Source: an uncultured Rhodobacterales bacterium
Lineage (GTDB): Bacteria > Pseudomonadota > Alphaproteobacteria > Rhodobacterales > Rhodobacteraceae
Assembly (NCBI GenBank): GCA_903845215.1
Contig: CAIMWI010000020.1
Span: 57,362-121,361, forward strand
Length of the DNA stretch: 64,000 nucleotides
Direction of reading: 5' to 3'
Notes under the pieces: generated by a model
The model's database searches: none
Told to the model about the DNA's origin: nothing
Seen by the model: the letters and a program-made list of their open reading frames with translations, nothing else
Shown here: in pieces, positions 35,217-45,739 of the stretch
Numbering within the stretch: position 1 is the stretch's first letter
Layout: the number at the start of each line of letters is the position of its first letter
Position numbers and translations under genes: made by a program

Positions 35217-35675
35217 TCAAAACCCTTCCGGGGTCAGTTCGTGCGCCATATGGTCTAAGACAGCATTGACAAATTTAGGCTCTTTCCCGTCTGGAAAAAA
35301 AGCCTTGGCAACATCGACATATTCGCTGATGGCCACGCGCGGCGGTGTGGGCATGGCGCTAAGCTCTGCCCCTGCCGCGCGAAACAAGGCGCGCAGAACC
35401 GGATCAATCCGCGCAATTGGCCATTTGGCCACCAAAGCGCGGTCTGTCAATTGGTCAATCTTTGCTTGAAGGTTGACCGCATGATCCACAACGGCGCGAA
35501 AATGATCTGCGTCGCCGTCTGCCATTTCTTCTTCATCATAGATCGCGCCAAATCGGTGCGTTTCAAATTCTTTGGTGACCGATTCGACTGTTTGGCCCGA
35601 GGATTCCATCTGAAACAGGGCCTGCACCGCATAAAGGCGGGCGGCAGATTTCATCTGTTTCTTATCAACCTTCAT
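35217..35675 (-). CDS. nusB: Transcription antitermination factor NusB
   Basis: A 152-aa all-helical RNA-binding protein that joins the rRNA antitermination complex. It has the N-terminal SAARLYAVQALFQME helix and the C-terminal FVNAVLDHMAHEL. The start at 35675 overlaps the ribH stop by four bases (ATGA), the widespread ribH-nusB coupling. An upstream methionine at 35711 would lie inside ribH. Confidence 0.94.
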   Translation of the reverse strand: MKVDKKQMKSAARLYAVQALFQMESSGQTVESVTKEFETHRFGAIYDEEEMADGDADHFRAVVDHAVNLQAKIDQLTDRALVAKWPIARIDPVLRALFRAAGAELSAMPTPPRVAISEYVDVAKAFFPDGKEPKFVNAVLDHMAHELTPEGF

Positions 35676-36172
35676 GCGCGGAACCCGATCCCTTTGGTTT
35701 GGCCTGCCCATTTGCGCGCGATTGCAATCAGGTGCAAGGCAGCAAGTGCAGCCCCGCCGCCTTTATCTTGACCAGCCGGATCGGCGCGCATCACAGCTTG
35801 ATCGCGGTTTTCCACCGTCAAAATCCCATTGCCAATGCAAGACCCACCCAGACCCAGCATCATCAACCCGCGGCTGCTGTCGTTGCAAACCGTATCGTAA
35901 TGCGTTGTCTCTCCACGGATGATGCACCCAAGCGCGACAAAACCATCAAAGGCCGCCAAACGCCCGGCCATCGCGATGGCTGCGGGTATTTCCAATGCGC
36001 CGGGCACCTCTAGCACCTCGACCTCGGCGCCCACAGCGGCGGCTTTCGCCTTTGCGCCGGCCACCAGATTGTCGGCAATATCGCGGTAATAGGGGGAAAC
36101 GACGATCAACAATTTGACCGGCTTGTCAAATTTCGGCGCTGGTAAGGTGTAATGGGTTTCACTGGCAGCCAT
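35672..36172 (-). CDS. ribH: 6,7-dimethyl-8-ribityllumazine synthase
   Basis: Condenses DHBP with the ribitylamino-pyrimidine to lumazine, the penultimate riboflavin step. The product is 166 aa with EVEVLEVPGALEIPAAIAMA, ALGCIIRGETTHYD and GLGGSCIGNGILTVEN recognisable. It lies 4 bp after the ribB gene and is coupled to nusB. Its shape and length are standard for a 60-mer or pentameric lumazine synthase. Confidence 0.96.
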   Translation of the reverse strand: MAASETHYTLPAPKFDKPVKLLIVVSPYYRDIADNLVAGAKAKAAAVGAEVEVLEVPGALEIPAAIAMAGRLAAFDGFVALGCIIRGETTHYDTVCNDSSRGLMMLGLGGSCIGNGILTVENRDQAVMRADPAGQDKGGGAALAALHLIAIARKWAGQTKGIGFRA

Positions 36173-36176
36173 GATC

Positions 36177-37280
36177 TTAATCCTTAATGCGGCGCGTGCC
36201 GGAGATGGTTAGGCCGTAAGCCTCTAGCCCGACCACACGGGGTGCGACCGAATTTGACACCAAAGTGATGTTCCTAAGCCCAAGCGAGGCCAAGATTTGC
36301 GCCCCCAGGCCATAAATCCGCAGCGTTTGTGGTGAAACTTCGCCCTCAAGCGGCAATTTCATCGTTGTGTCACGCAGCAAAACCACAGCGCCCCGCCCCT
36401 CGGCCGCGATCACTTGCATAGCGCCTTGCAGATCACCCACATGGGCGTCGCCAATACCAAGAACATCTTCCAGCGGGTTCAACTGGTGCATGCGAACCAA
36501 AACTGGCGTATCGCCTGACAAATCCCCCTTAGATAGCACGATGTGATCATCACCGTGCGCCGTATCGGTGAAAACCCGCATCAGCCACTCGCCACCATGC
36601 ACTGACTTGACCTGTTTGGCAGAACGCTCTTTGATCAGATTGTCGTGGCGACGGCGATAGGCGATCAGATCACTGATTGTGCCAATTTTCAGCCCATGTT
36701 TTTGACCAAATGCGATCAAATCCGGAAGACGCGCCATGGTGCCATCATCTTTCATCACCTCGCAGATCACCCCCGATGGGTCTAGGCCGGCCAACCGGCT
36801 GACATCCACCGCAGCTTCGGTGTGGCCCGCACGGACCAGAACCCCGCCGTCGCGGGCGCGCAGCGGGAACACATGGCCCGGTGTTGCCAGATCGGCTTTG
36901 CCCTTGGTCTTGTCGATGGCAACCGCCACCGTCAAAGCGCGGTCTTTGGCCGAAATGCCGGTTTCAACCCCTTCAACCGCTTCGATCGACACAGTAAAGG
37001 CCGTTTCATGGCGCGACGAATTCTTCATCGCCATCATCGGCAAACCCAAAGCATCAACCCGCGCCCCCGTCAGCGTCAGACAAATCAGGCCGCGCCCATG
37101 GGTCGCCATAAAATTGATAACATCCGCTGTGCATTTTTCCGCCGGAATGCAAATATCGCCTTCATTCTCACGATCTTCGTGATCGACCAGAATATACATA
37201 CGCCCCTGACGCGCGTCCTCTATGATCTCTTCAACCGAAGAGATGGCCGCGGAAAATTCGGAATGGTCTTGGGTCATCAT
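36177..37280 (-). CDS. ribB: 3,4-dihydroxy-2-butanone-4-phosphate synthase with degenerate GTP cyclohydrolase II domain (RibBX type)
   Basis: A 367-aa fusion. The N-terminal RibB half is complete (DHEDRENEGDICIPAEK, GRGLICLTL, and the HTEAAVDV region with RAGHTEAAVDVSRLAG). The C-terminal half keeps the RibA fold (HQLNPLEDVLGIGD...) but lacks the zinc cysteines: the place of VFGSLRCDCGPQL is HVGDLQGAMQVIA. Only DHBP synthase activity is therefore expected, as in the RibBX variant described in many Proteobacteria. A separate RibA must exist elsewhere. Two adjacent ATGs (37280 and 37277) are possible starts. Confidence 0.92.
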   Translation of the reverse strand: MMTQDHSEFSAAISSVEEIIEDARQGRMYILVDHEDRENEGDICIPAEKCTADVINFMATHGRGLICLTLTGARVDALGLPMMAMKNSSRHETAFTVSIEAVEGVETGISAKDRALTVAVAIDKTKGKADLATPGHVFPLRARDGGVLVRAGHTEAAVDVSRLAGLDPSGVICEVMKDDGTMARLPDLIAFGQKHGLKIGTISDLIAYRRRHDNLIKERSAKQVKSVHGGEWLMRVFTDTAHGDDHIVLSKGDLSGDTPVLVRMHQLNPLEDVLGIGDAHVGDLQGAMQVIAAEGRGAVVLLRDTTMKLPLEGEVSPQTLRIYGLGAQILASLGLRNITLVSNSVAPRVVGLEAYGLTISGTRRIKD

Positions 37281-37399
37281 ATCCTCGCAGGGGTTATTTG
37301 ACCCTTAGCGAAAAACTGGGTCCAGCGCCAGATAGGCCACTTGGGCGCGGTTGCAAATACTGTAGGGAAATAAAGTTGCTTTCAGGTCAAACGCCGCGC

Positions 37400-37996
37400 T
37401 TAACCCCAGTCGCGCAACCTTGCGACATAGCGGGCCATTGTGTCGACTTCTAGATTGACCAAATCCCCAACAGCCACCTGTCCCCAAGTGGTGACAGCGC
37501 GGGTATGGGGAATGAAGTTGATGCCAAAATCTGCCCCGTTCACCTCATTCACGGTAAGTGACGTGCCATTCAGCGCAATCGAACCTTTGGGCGCGATAAA
37601 CTTGGCCAAGGCGTCTGGGGCGCGAAAGGTGACGCGCAGGCTGTCACCTTCGGCCTGCACGGCGACCACCTCTGCCACCCCGTCCACATGGCCCGAAACG
37701 ATATGCCCACCCAGTTCATCACCAACTTTCAAGGCGCGTTCCAAGTTTAGAATGCTTCCGACTTTCCAGCTTGGCAGGTTGGTTTTTGACACAGTTTCCG
37801 CTGAAATCTGCACATCAAACCAATTGCGCGGGCTTTGACCCAGATCGACCACCGTCAAGCAAACCCCCTCGCAGCTGATCGAAGCGCCAATATCGATGCG
37901 GTTTACATCGTATTGGGTGCCGATCCGCGCACGCAGATCGCCTTCTTGGCGCAGGGCCAACACCTCTCCTAGGTCGGTCACGATGCCGGTGAACAT
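37400..37996 (-). CDS. ribE: Riboflavin synthase, alpha chain
   Basis: Dismutates two lumazines to riboflavin; trimeric enzyme of 198 aa. The two repeated lumazine-binding barrels are clear, each starting MFTGIV or GGHIVSGHVDG, and the SCEGVCLTVV and LNGTSLTVN substrate loops are conserved. The start at 37996 follows GGAGT; an extension to 38035 is rejected. A 119-bp gap separates it from ribB. ribD, often next to ribE in relatives, is not present in this window. Confidence 0.95.
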   Translation of the reverse strand: MFTGIVTDLGEVLALRQEGDLRARIGTQYDVNRIDIGASISCEGVCLTVVDLGQSPRNWFDVQISAETVSKTNLPSWKVGSILNLERALKVGDELGGHIVSGHVDGVAEVVAVQAEGDSLRVTFRAPDALAKFIAPKGSIALNGTSLTVNEVNGADFGINFIPHTRAVTTWGQVAVGDLVNLEVDTMARYVARLRDWG

Positions 37997-38077
37997 GGCA
38001 AACACTCCTGTTTTTCTATCAGGTAGCGTTCCCATGCGACCATCGCAAGCGTCGGCTTCGAAAAGCGGCCAACGGGC

Positions 38078-38575
38078 CTAGTAAATATAGCGGATCTGTT
38101 CTGTCCAAAACCGTTCCATCCGCTTGAGAGACCCGTTGATCGTGTCTAACAGTGCGCCGTCAACCACCGAACGGCGGACCAAGATGTCGGAATGGCGGGC
38201 GAACAGGTCAGCCATGGTGGCGCGCACATGATGGCCCTTTTCGGTCAAGCGCACCCGAACAGATCGGCGGTCAATGTCTGACCTTTGGTGGTGCATATAC
38301 CCCAATTCCACCAATTTCTTAAGGTTATAGCTGACGTTTGAGCCCTGATAATAACCGCGCGACTTCAACTCACCGGCCGTCACCTCATTCTCGGCGATGT
38401 TGAACAGCAACAGCGCCTGCACGGGGTTGATCTCTAAGATGCCAAGGCGTTCGAATTCGTCTTTGATCACATCCAACAGCAACCGGTGTAATCGTTCCAG
38501 CATGGCCAAAGTTTCCAAATACCCCGCAGGCAGAGCCTTGGGTGGGGCGTCGATCATGGGGCTGTGTACTGTCAT
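38078..38575 (-). CDS. MarR family transcriptional regulator (LdtR-like)
   Basis: A 165-aa winged-helix repressor-type protein. The recognition segment is SRGYYQGSNVSYNLKKLVEL, followed by the wing DRRSVRVRLTEKG. An extended, strongly conserved helical N-terminus (LERLHRLLLDVIKDEFERLG) resembles the alphaproteobacterial LdtR branch, which responds to small ligands and controls envelope genes including an L,D-transpeptidase. The start at 38575 follows GGAGAG. No target gene is evident next to it. Confidence 0.82.
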   Translation of the reverse strand: MTVHSPMIDAPPKALPAGYLETLAMLERLHRLLLDVIKDEFERLGILEINPVQALLLFNIAENEVTAGELKSRGYYQGSNVSYNLKKLVELGYMHHQRSDIDRRSVRVRLTEKGHHVRATMADLFARHSDILVRRSVVDGALLDTINGSLKRMERFWTEQIRYIY

Positions 38576-38671
38576 AAAACTCTCCGGTCTGTCACCATGG
38601 GTTAGGGACAAATTCGGCACAAAATAAAAACATAACGTAAACAGAACGGTGATTCGTCGAAAAAACTTTGC

Positions 38672-40213
<1,542 letters not shown>

Positions 40214-40280
40214 GGGCAGAAGACGACCGCGCCCCTTCACCTGCCTTGCAAAGCCCCCCCCCGCTCTGCCATGAAGGGGC

Positions 40281-41639
40281 ATGAGCAAATCCTCAAATAC
40301 CTTCACTTGCACATCGTGCGGGGCTTCCCACAAAAAGTGGAACGGCCAATGCGATGCTTGCATGGCTTGGAACACCTTGGTCGAGGAAACGCCTCTCTCG
40401 GCGGGGCCCAAAGGCCCTGTCGCCAAGGGGCGCACCATCGCCCTGACCGATCTTGCCACCCAAGCCGAGGCCCCGCCGCGTGCGGCCTCGGGCATGGCAG
40501 AGCTTGATCGCGTTCTGGGTGGCGGATTGGTGGCAGCATCAGCCATTTTGGTGGGCGGCGATCCGGGCATTGGCAAATCGACGCTGCTGTTACAGGCCAC
40601 CGCAGCCTTTGCGCGGGCGGGTTTGAAATGTATGTATGTGTCGGGCGAAGAGGCTGCCGCGCAGGTGCAGATGCGCGCCCAGCGTTTGGGGCTGCAAGAC
40701 GCCCATGTGCAACTGGGCGCTGAAACCAACCTGCGCGATATTCTGACCACGCTGGACCGCGAGCGCCCTGCCCTTGCAGTGATCGATTCGATCCAAACCA
40801 TGTGGCTGGATAATATCGAGTCTGCCCCCGGTTCGGTGTCGCAAGTGCGCGCAGCCGCGCACGAACTGGTGACCTTTGCAAAAAAGCGCGGCGTGTCAGT
40901 GATTTTGGTGGGCCATGTCACCAAAGACGGGCAGATCGCGGGGCCGCGTGTTGTGGAACACATGGTCGACACCGTGCTTTATTTCGAAGGTGAACGGGGT
41001 CACCAGTTTCGCATCCTGCGCGCCGTCAAGAACCGCTTTGGCCCTGCGGACGAGATTGGCGTGTTCGAGATGACAGGGGCGGGCTTGGCAGAGGTGTCAA
41101 ACCCTTCGGCCCTGTTCTTATCAGACCGCGAAAAAGCCACGCCCGGATCAGCGGTTTTTGCAGGAATCGAGGGCACAAGGCCCGTTCTTACCGAGATTCA
41201 GGCGCTTGTGGCGCCATCGACCCTAGGCACGCCGCGCCGCACAGTGGTGGGCATTGATGGCGGGCGGCTGTCAACAATTCTGGCGGTGCTAGAGGCGCGG
41301 GTTGGCATTTCGTTTGCGGGTTTGGATGTGTTCTTGAATGTGGCAGGCGGGTTGCGCGTCAGCGAACCTGCCGCCGATCTGGCGGTGGCGGGGGCCATTC
41401 TTTCGGCCCGCGAAGACATCGCCATCCCGCCCGATATGGTGCTTTTTGGCGAAATCAGCCTATCGGGCGCGTTGCGGCCCGTGGGGCAGACCGAAAACAG
41501 GTTGAAAGAAGCGTCAAAACTTGGTTTCTCACAGGCGATTGCCCCGCGTTTGTCGAAATACACCCAGGCGAGTGGCATGAAGATGCGCGAAATGGCCGAT
41601 CTGACGGCTTTTGTGGGCGAGATGTTCGGGGCGGGGTGA
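40281..41639 (+). CDS. radA: DNA repair protein RadA
   Basis: A 452-aa RecA-like motor with an inactive Lon-type C-terminal domain that extends branch migration in recombination. A C4 zinc finger (CTSCGASHKKWNGQCDAC) leads. Walker A is GGDPGIGKST, and the RadA-specific KNRFG motif is intact. The final domain shows AVAGAILSAREDIAIPP. It precedes cvpA by 44 bp, the usual radA-cvpA-purF order in this order of bacteria. Confidence 0.96.
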   Translation: MSKSSNTFTCTSCGASHKKWNGQCDACMAWNTLVEETPLSAGPKGPVAKGRTIALTDLATQAEAPPRAASGMAELDRVLGGGLVAASAILVGGDPGIGKSTLLLQATAAFARAGLKCMYVSGEEAAAQVQMRAQRLGLQDAHVQLGAETNLRDILTTLDRERPALAVIDSIQTMWLDNIESAPGSVSQVRAAAHELVTFAKKRGVSVILVGHVTKDGQIAGPRVVEHMVDTVLYFEGERGHQFRILRAVKNRFGPADEIGVFEMTGAGLAEVSNPSALFLSDREKATPGSAVFAGIEGTRPVLTEIQALVAPSTLGTPRRTVVGIDGGRLSTILAVLEARVGISFAGLDVFLNVAGGLRVSEPAADLAVAGAILSAREDIAIPPDMVLFGEISLSGALRPVGQTENRLKEASKLGFSQAIAPRLSKYTQASGMKMREMADLTAFVGEMFGAG

Positions 41640-41683
41640 CCGGCCTTTGGGATAAATAGCGCAAGGCCGCGCGGGAGAGTGGA

Positions 41684-42301
41684 ATGAACGGATTTACCCT
41701 GATTGACGGCATTGTGGCGGCGGTGATCCTTTTATCGGCAATTCTGGCCTATTCGCGCGGCTTTGTGCGCGAAGCGCTGGCCATTGCCGGATGGATCGGC
41801 GCGGCGGTTTTGGCCTTTATTTTCGCAGCCGCGGCCCAGCCCTTGGTCAAAGAAATTCCGGTGATCAACAAGGTGATCGGGGATAATTGTGAAGTGTCGA
41901 TGATCACGGCCTTTGCCTTGGTTTTTGCGGTAGGGTTGATCGTGTCGTCGCTGTTCACACCGCTTTTTTCGTCACTGATCCAGCGATCTTTCTTAAGTGG
42001 CATTGATCAGGGCTTTGGCTTTGTTTTTGGCGCTGTGCGCGGCATTGCTTTGGTGGGTGCGGCGTTTTTGATCTATGATATGACGCATCAATCGGTGGCG
42101 ATGGTTGAACAGTCCCGCTCTGCCAAAGTTTATGCCGATTTCAATGGCGGGGTTCAAAGCGCCGTTCCCGATGATCTTTTGAACACGGTCATGGCACGTT
42201 ACAATGAACTGACGGCCAGCTGCCAACCCACTGTGCTTGCGCCCGCCGCCGAGCCAACCGATCCTGCCACACCGACAACAGCCCCAACCGCCGGAAACTA
42301 A
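41684..42301 (+). CDS. cvpA: CvpA family inner-membrane protein
   Basis: A 205-aa inner-membrane protein with four hydrophobic helices: IVAAVILLSAILAYSRG, VLAFIFAAAAQPLV, ITAFALVFAVGLIVSSLF, FVFGAVRGIALVGAAFLI. The GFVREAL motif after the first helix is typical. A soluble C-terminus ends in a proline/threonine-rich tail. CvpA was first linked to colicin V production and later to envelope tolerance; its molecular activity is unresolved. GGGAGAG precedes the ATG. It sits between radA and purF. Confidence 0.9.
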   Translation: MNGFTLIDGIVAAVILLSAILAYSRGFVREALAIAGWIGAAVLAFIFAAAAQPLVKEIPVINKVIGDNCEVSMITAFALVFAVGLIVSSLFTPLFSSLIQRSFLSGIDQGFGFVFGAVRGIALVGAAFLIYDMTHQSVAMVEQSRSAKVYADFNGGVQSAVPDDLLNTVMARYNELTASCQPTVLAPAAEPTDPATPTTAPTAGN

Positions 42302-42391
42302 ACCCTTTGGCCGCAATGCGGCGATCCGCGCGTGACATCCGCGCGCCCAAGCCCTAAACCACGGCCAAATCCACCCGCCGCCGGAGGACCA

Positions 42392-43855
42392 ATGACCCAT
42401 CACCGCGCCCACCCGTTTGATGATGACAAGCTCAAGGAAGAATGCGGCATTTTCGGCGTGATTGGCGTGGGCGATGCGTCGAACTTTGTCGCACTTGGCC
42501 TGCACGCCCTGCAGCATCGCGGCCAAGAAGCAGGTGGAATTGTGGCTTATGAACCGACATCCGGCTTCAACTCGGCCCGACGCTTTGGCTATGTGCGCGA
42601 TAATTTCACCAAGCCCGAGGTGATGAACACCCTGCCAGGGGCTTTGGCCATTGGCCATGTGCGCTATTCGACCGCAGGGTCCAAAGGGGCCACGGCCATT
42701 CGCGATGTGCAGCCGTTTTTTGGCGAGTTTTCCATGGGCGGGGCGGCTATTGCCCACAATGGCAACCTGACCAATGCCGCAGCCCTGCGCAAAGAGCTGA
42801 TCGAACGCGGGTCGATCTTTCAATCCTCGTCTGATTCGGAATGCATCATCCATTTGATGGCGCGATCAATCCAAAAAACCATCCCCGAGCGGATGAAAGA
42901 CGCGCTGCGCCGCGTGGAAGGGGCGTTTTCGGTTGTGGCCATGACGCGCACCAAGCTGATCGGCGTGCGCGACGCTTTGGGCGTGCGGCCCTTGGTGTTG
43001 GGGCGCTTGGGCGATCAGTCTTGGGCGCTGTCTTCCGAAACCTGCGGGCTGGATATCATCGGCGCCGAATTCGTGCGCGAGATTGAACCGGGCGAGATGA
43101 TTGTGATCGAAGACGGCAAGATCACCTCGTCGCGTCCCTTCGGTGCGCCTGCATCCCGATTTTGCATCTTTGAACATGTCTATTTCAGCCGCCCCGATTC
43201 GATCTTGGGCGGACGGTCGGTCTATGAAACCCGCCGCCAGATTGGTGTGGAACTGGCCCGCGAAGCCCCGGTTGAGGCGGATTTGGTCTGCCCAGTGCCA
43301 GATTCGGGCACGCCTGCGGCGATTGGCTACAGCCAAGAAAGCGGCATTCCTTATGCGATGGGGATCATTCGCAACCAGTACATGGGGCGCACGTTTATTG
43401 AGCCGTCTGAAAGTATCCGCAACATGGGCGTGCGGCTGAAGCTGAACGTCAACCGCGCGCTGATCAGGGGCAAGCGGGTGATTTTGGTCGACGATTCGGT
43501 GGTGCGGGGCACGACCAGCCGCAAGATCAAGGATATGATCCTAGAGGCGGGTGCCGCAGAGGTGCATTTTCGCATCGCCTCGCCCCCCACCGCTTGGCCG
43601 TGCTTTTACGGGGTTGATACGCCCGAACGCTCAAAACTTCTGGCCGCGACCATGTCTGAGGACGAGATGCGCGACTGGATTGGGGTGGACAGTTTGAAAT
43701 TCGTCACCCTCGACGGGCTTTATCGCGCCGCAGGCGAGGTGCAGGGCCGCAACGCCAAGGCCCCGAAGTTCTGCGATGCGTGTTTTTCAGGCGATTATCC
43801 TATCGCCCCGTCTGACAAGATCGAAGAAGGGTTTGAAATGAAGGCCGCAGATTGA
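42392..43855 (+). CDS. purF: Amidophosphoribosyltransferase
   Basis: Catalyses the committed step of purine synthesis, glutamine plus PRPP to phosphoribosylamine. A short 17-residue propeptide precedes the N-terminal nucleophile Cys18 (KEECGIFGVIG). The phosphoribosyltransferase half carries the PRPP loop VILVDDSVVRGTTSRKI. The length is 487 aa. The start at 42392 follows GGAGG; an upstream frame extension to 42332 is rejected. Its stop overlaps a TTG start of the next gene. Confidence 0.96.
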   Translation: MTHHRAHPFDDDKLKEECGIFGVIGVGDASNFVALGLHALQHRGQEAGGIVAYEPTSGFNSARRFGYVRDNFTKPEVMNTLPGALAIGHVRYSTAGSKGATAIRDVQPFFGEFSMGGAAIAHNGNLTNAAALRKELIERGSIFQSSSDSECIIHLMARSIQKTIPERMKDALRRVEGAFSVVAMTRTKLIGVRDALGVRPLVLGRLGDQSWALSSETCGLDIIGAEFVREIEPGEMIVIEDGKITSSRPFGAPASRFCIFEHVYFSRPDSILGGRSVYETRRQIGVELAREAPVEADLVCPVPDSGTPAAIGYSQESGIPYAMGIIRNQYMGRTFIEPSESIRNMGVRLKLNVNRALIRGKRVILVDDSVVRGTTSRKIKDMILEAGAAEVHFRIASPPTAWPCFYGVDTPERSKLLAATMSEDEMRDWIGVDSLKFVTLDGLYRAAGEVQGRNAKAPKFCDACFSGDYPIAPSDKIEEGFEMKAAD

Positions 43856-44217
43856 GCCGAGAGGTTGATGCCTATCTCGCCTCGGTCCTGCCCGCTCACC
43901 GTGGGGTGTTGCAAGACTTGCGGGCTGTTTTGCGCGGATTACTGCCCGATCATCTGGAAGTGTTGAGCTACGCTATGCCCGGGTTTCGCCAACCGGGGCA
44001 AAAGGGGCGCATGGTGGCAGGCTATGCCGGATTTACCAAGCATTGTGGCTTTTATCCCCACTCGGGCAGCATTATACCACAGTTTGCGCAAGAAACCCTT
44101 GGGTTCCAGACGTCAAAAAGCGGCATCGTTTTTACACCCGAACACCCTTTGCCGGACCGTTTGGTGGAGATTTTGGTGAAGGCCCGCTTGGCCGAGATTG
44201 CTGCCAAAAACCGATAA
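43852..44217 (+). CDS. DUF1801 domain protein (YdhG-like)
   Basis: A 121-aa single-domain DUF1801 protein; some relatives are described as iron chaperone-like (YdhG/frataxin-like fold), but function is not established. It shows YLASVLPAHRGVLQDLR, LEVLSYAMPGFR, HCGFYPHSGS and TSKSGIVFTPEHPLP. The start is a TTG overlapping the purF stop (TTGA), so it is translated through coupling; the next ATG would remove the first 40 residues of the domain. Confidence 0.8.
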   Translation: MSREVDAYLASVLPAHRGVLQDLRAVLRGLLPDHLEVLSYAMPGFRQPGQKGRMVAGYAGFTKHCGFYPHSGSIIPQFAQETLGFQTSKSGIVFTPEHPLPDRLVEILVKARLAEIAAKNR

Positions 44218-44304
44218 GGCCCAATGCAAATATCCAATTGAAGTGGTCCTTGTCAGGCAAAGCGCTCTGGCATATCCCCAAGGCAATCAGCAGAAAGCCC
44301 AGCC

Positions 44305-44973
44305 ATGACCCAAAACATCGCCCTCGTCACCGGAGCCTCGCGCGGGCTTGGTGCTGCCTTGGCCGAACAGCTTGCCGCACGTGGGTGGCATGTGGTGGCC
44401 GTGGCCCGCACAGTGGGCGGTTTGGAAGAGCTGGACGACCGGGTCAAAGCGCTTGGCCTGCCCGGTGCGGGCGGGCTGACGCTGGCGCCGATGGATATCA
44501 CCAACGATGACGCCATGCGCCATCTGTGCCTGTCGATCCATGAACGCTGGGGCAAGCTGGGCCTTTGGGCCCATGCCGCCATCCACGCAACACCCTTGGC
44601 CCCCGCAGGATCGCTGGCCACCAAAGATTGGGACAAGGCCCTTGCAACCAACATCCGCGCCACGGGGCAGTTGATCCCGATGGTGGAACCCTTGCTGCGC
44701 GCAGGGGCAGGCACAGCGGTGTTTTTTGACGATCCGCGCGGCGGGCAAAAGTTTTTTGGCGCTTATGGCGCATCGAAAGCGGCGCAAATGGCGTTGGTGG
44801 GGTCTTGGCAGGCGGAAACGCTGCGCGTGGGGCCGCGTGTGATTATCGCCCAACCCGCACCGATGCCCACCGCCACGCGTGCGCGCTTTTTCCCCGGCGA
44901 AGACCGCGCGGCGCTTTGTGCCCCAAGGGGCGAGGCCGCGCGGATTTTAAACGAAATCTTTGCCAAAAGCTGA
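44305..44973 (+). CDS. Short-chain dehydrogenase/reductase
   Basis: A 222-aa classical SDR with a Rossmann fold. The cofactor loop is LVTGASRGLGAALAE, the NNAG position reads AHAAIH (altered), and the active-site YxxxK is YGASK. The PG-type region is IIAQPAPMPTATRARF. Substrate and cofactor preference cannot be predicted; the alteration around NNAG could affect activity. It stands alone, convergent with the lyxose-isomerase family gene. Confidence 0.82.
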   Translation: MTQNIALVTGASRGLGAALAEQLAARGWHVVAVARTVGGLEELDDRVKALGLPGAGGLTLAPMDITNDDAMRHLCLSIHERWGKLGLWAHAAIHATPLAPAGSLATKDWDKALATNIRATGQLIPMVEPLLRAGAGTAVFFDDPRGGQKFFGAYGASKAAQMALVGSWQAETLRVGPRVIIAQPAPMPTATRARFFPGEDRAALCAPRGEAARILNEIFAKS

Positions 44974-44992
44974 ATGGCTTCAGACCCTAGCC

Positions 44993-45679
44993 CTATTTCA
45001 GCCAAGCGTCGTAATCGCTGACCAAAAGATGGGTCGGGGCCACATCCTCTTCAATCGCGGCAAAGCGGCCGATGGGTTCGCGAAACACGTTGTCGGTGAC
45101 ATCGTCGTTGACGGTCGACACCTCGCCGATCAGCACATCGCCCCCCTCGCCCCAAAAGGCGTGCCAGTCCCCCGGCATCAGCGTAACCGATTCGCCCGGG
45201 GCCAGTTTCAGCTTTTGCCCCGGCGCATAGGGCACATCGATGCCGTCACAGCGCACCATGCCGCCGCGATCGGGGGCGCAGTTGCCGTGATCATCTGATC
45301 CGAACAATTCCACCACCAGCGTAGCACCACCGCGGTTGATGATATCCTCGGCCTTAATGACATGGGTGTGCATCGGCGACAGTTGGTCTTGGCGCGAGAT
45401 CAGCAGCTTTTCAGCATAGCACATCCCGCCGCCGCGCTGCAGATCGGCCAGTTCGCCGTTGCGCAGGGTGAACAAAAACAGGCCCAAGTCGTCAAAACGG
45501 CCTTGGCCGTAATCGGTGATATCCCAGCCACAGCGCCCCTCGATCACACGGCGCGCGCGGTGGGCATTGGCCTTGAACTCGGACGGCGACCAATTGGCAA
45601 AGGGCGGCAAAACAAAGCCGTAGTGGCGGATCATATCATCCGCCGCTGCCATGATATCGTTCACGCGAGAGCGTTTCAT
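44993..45679 (-). CDS. D-lyxose/D-mannose isomerase family (cupin)
   Basis: A 228-aa cupin metalloenzyme of the D-lyxose ketol-isomerase family (DUF1498). The metal-binding cupin motif is MHTHVIKAEDIINRGGATLVVEL and the second half includes VTLMPGDWHAFWGEGGDVLIGEVSTVNDD (in fragments HTHVIKAED and GDWHAFWG). The start at 45679 has GGAGAT upstream. The reaction is inferred as D-lyxose to D-xylulose or D-mannose to D-fructose. Confidence 0.85.
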   Translation of the reverse strand: MKRSRVNDIMAAADDMIRHYGFVLPPFANWSPSEFKANAHRARRVIEGRCGWDITDYGQGRFDDLGLFLFTLRNGELADLQRGGGMCYAEKLLISRQDQLSPMHTHVIKAEDIINRGGATLVVELFGSDDHGNCAPDRGGMVRCDGIDVPYAPGQKLKLAPGESVTLMPGDWHAFWGEGGDVLIGEVSTVNDDVTDNVFREPIGRFAAIEEDVAPTHLLVSDYDAWLK

Positions 45680-45739
45680 TGCAAATCTCCTAATGGTTTG
45701 GGGCGACTATAGCGCAAGCCTTGCGCCCAACAACCGCTT

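Noticed and set aside
37281..37399. Searched for an FMN riboswitch upstream of ribB
   Set aside because: None of the conserved RFN elements is visible in the 119-bp gap or upstream of ribE.
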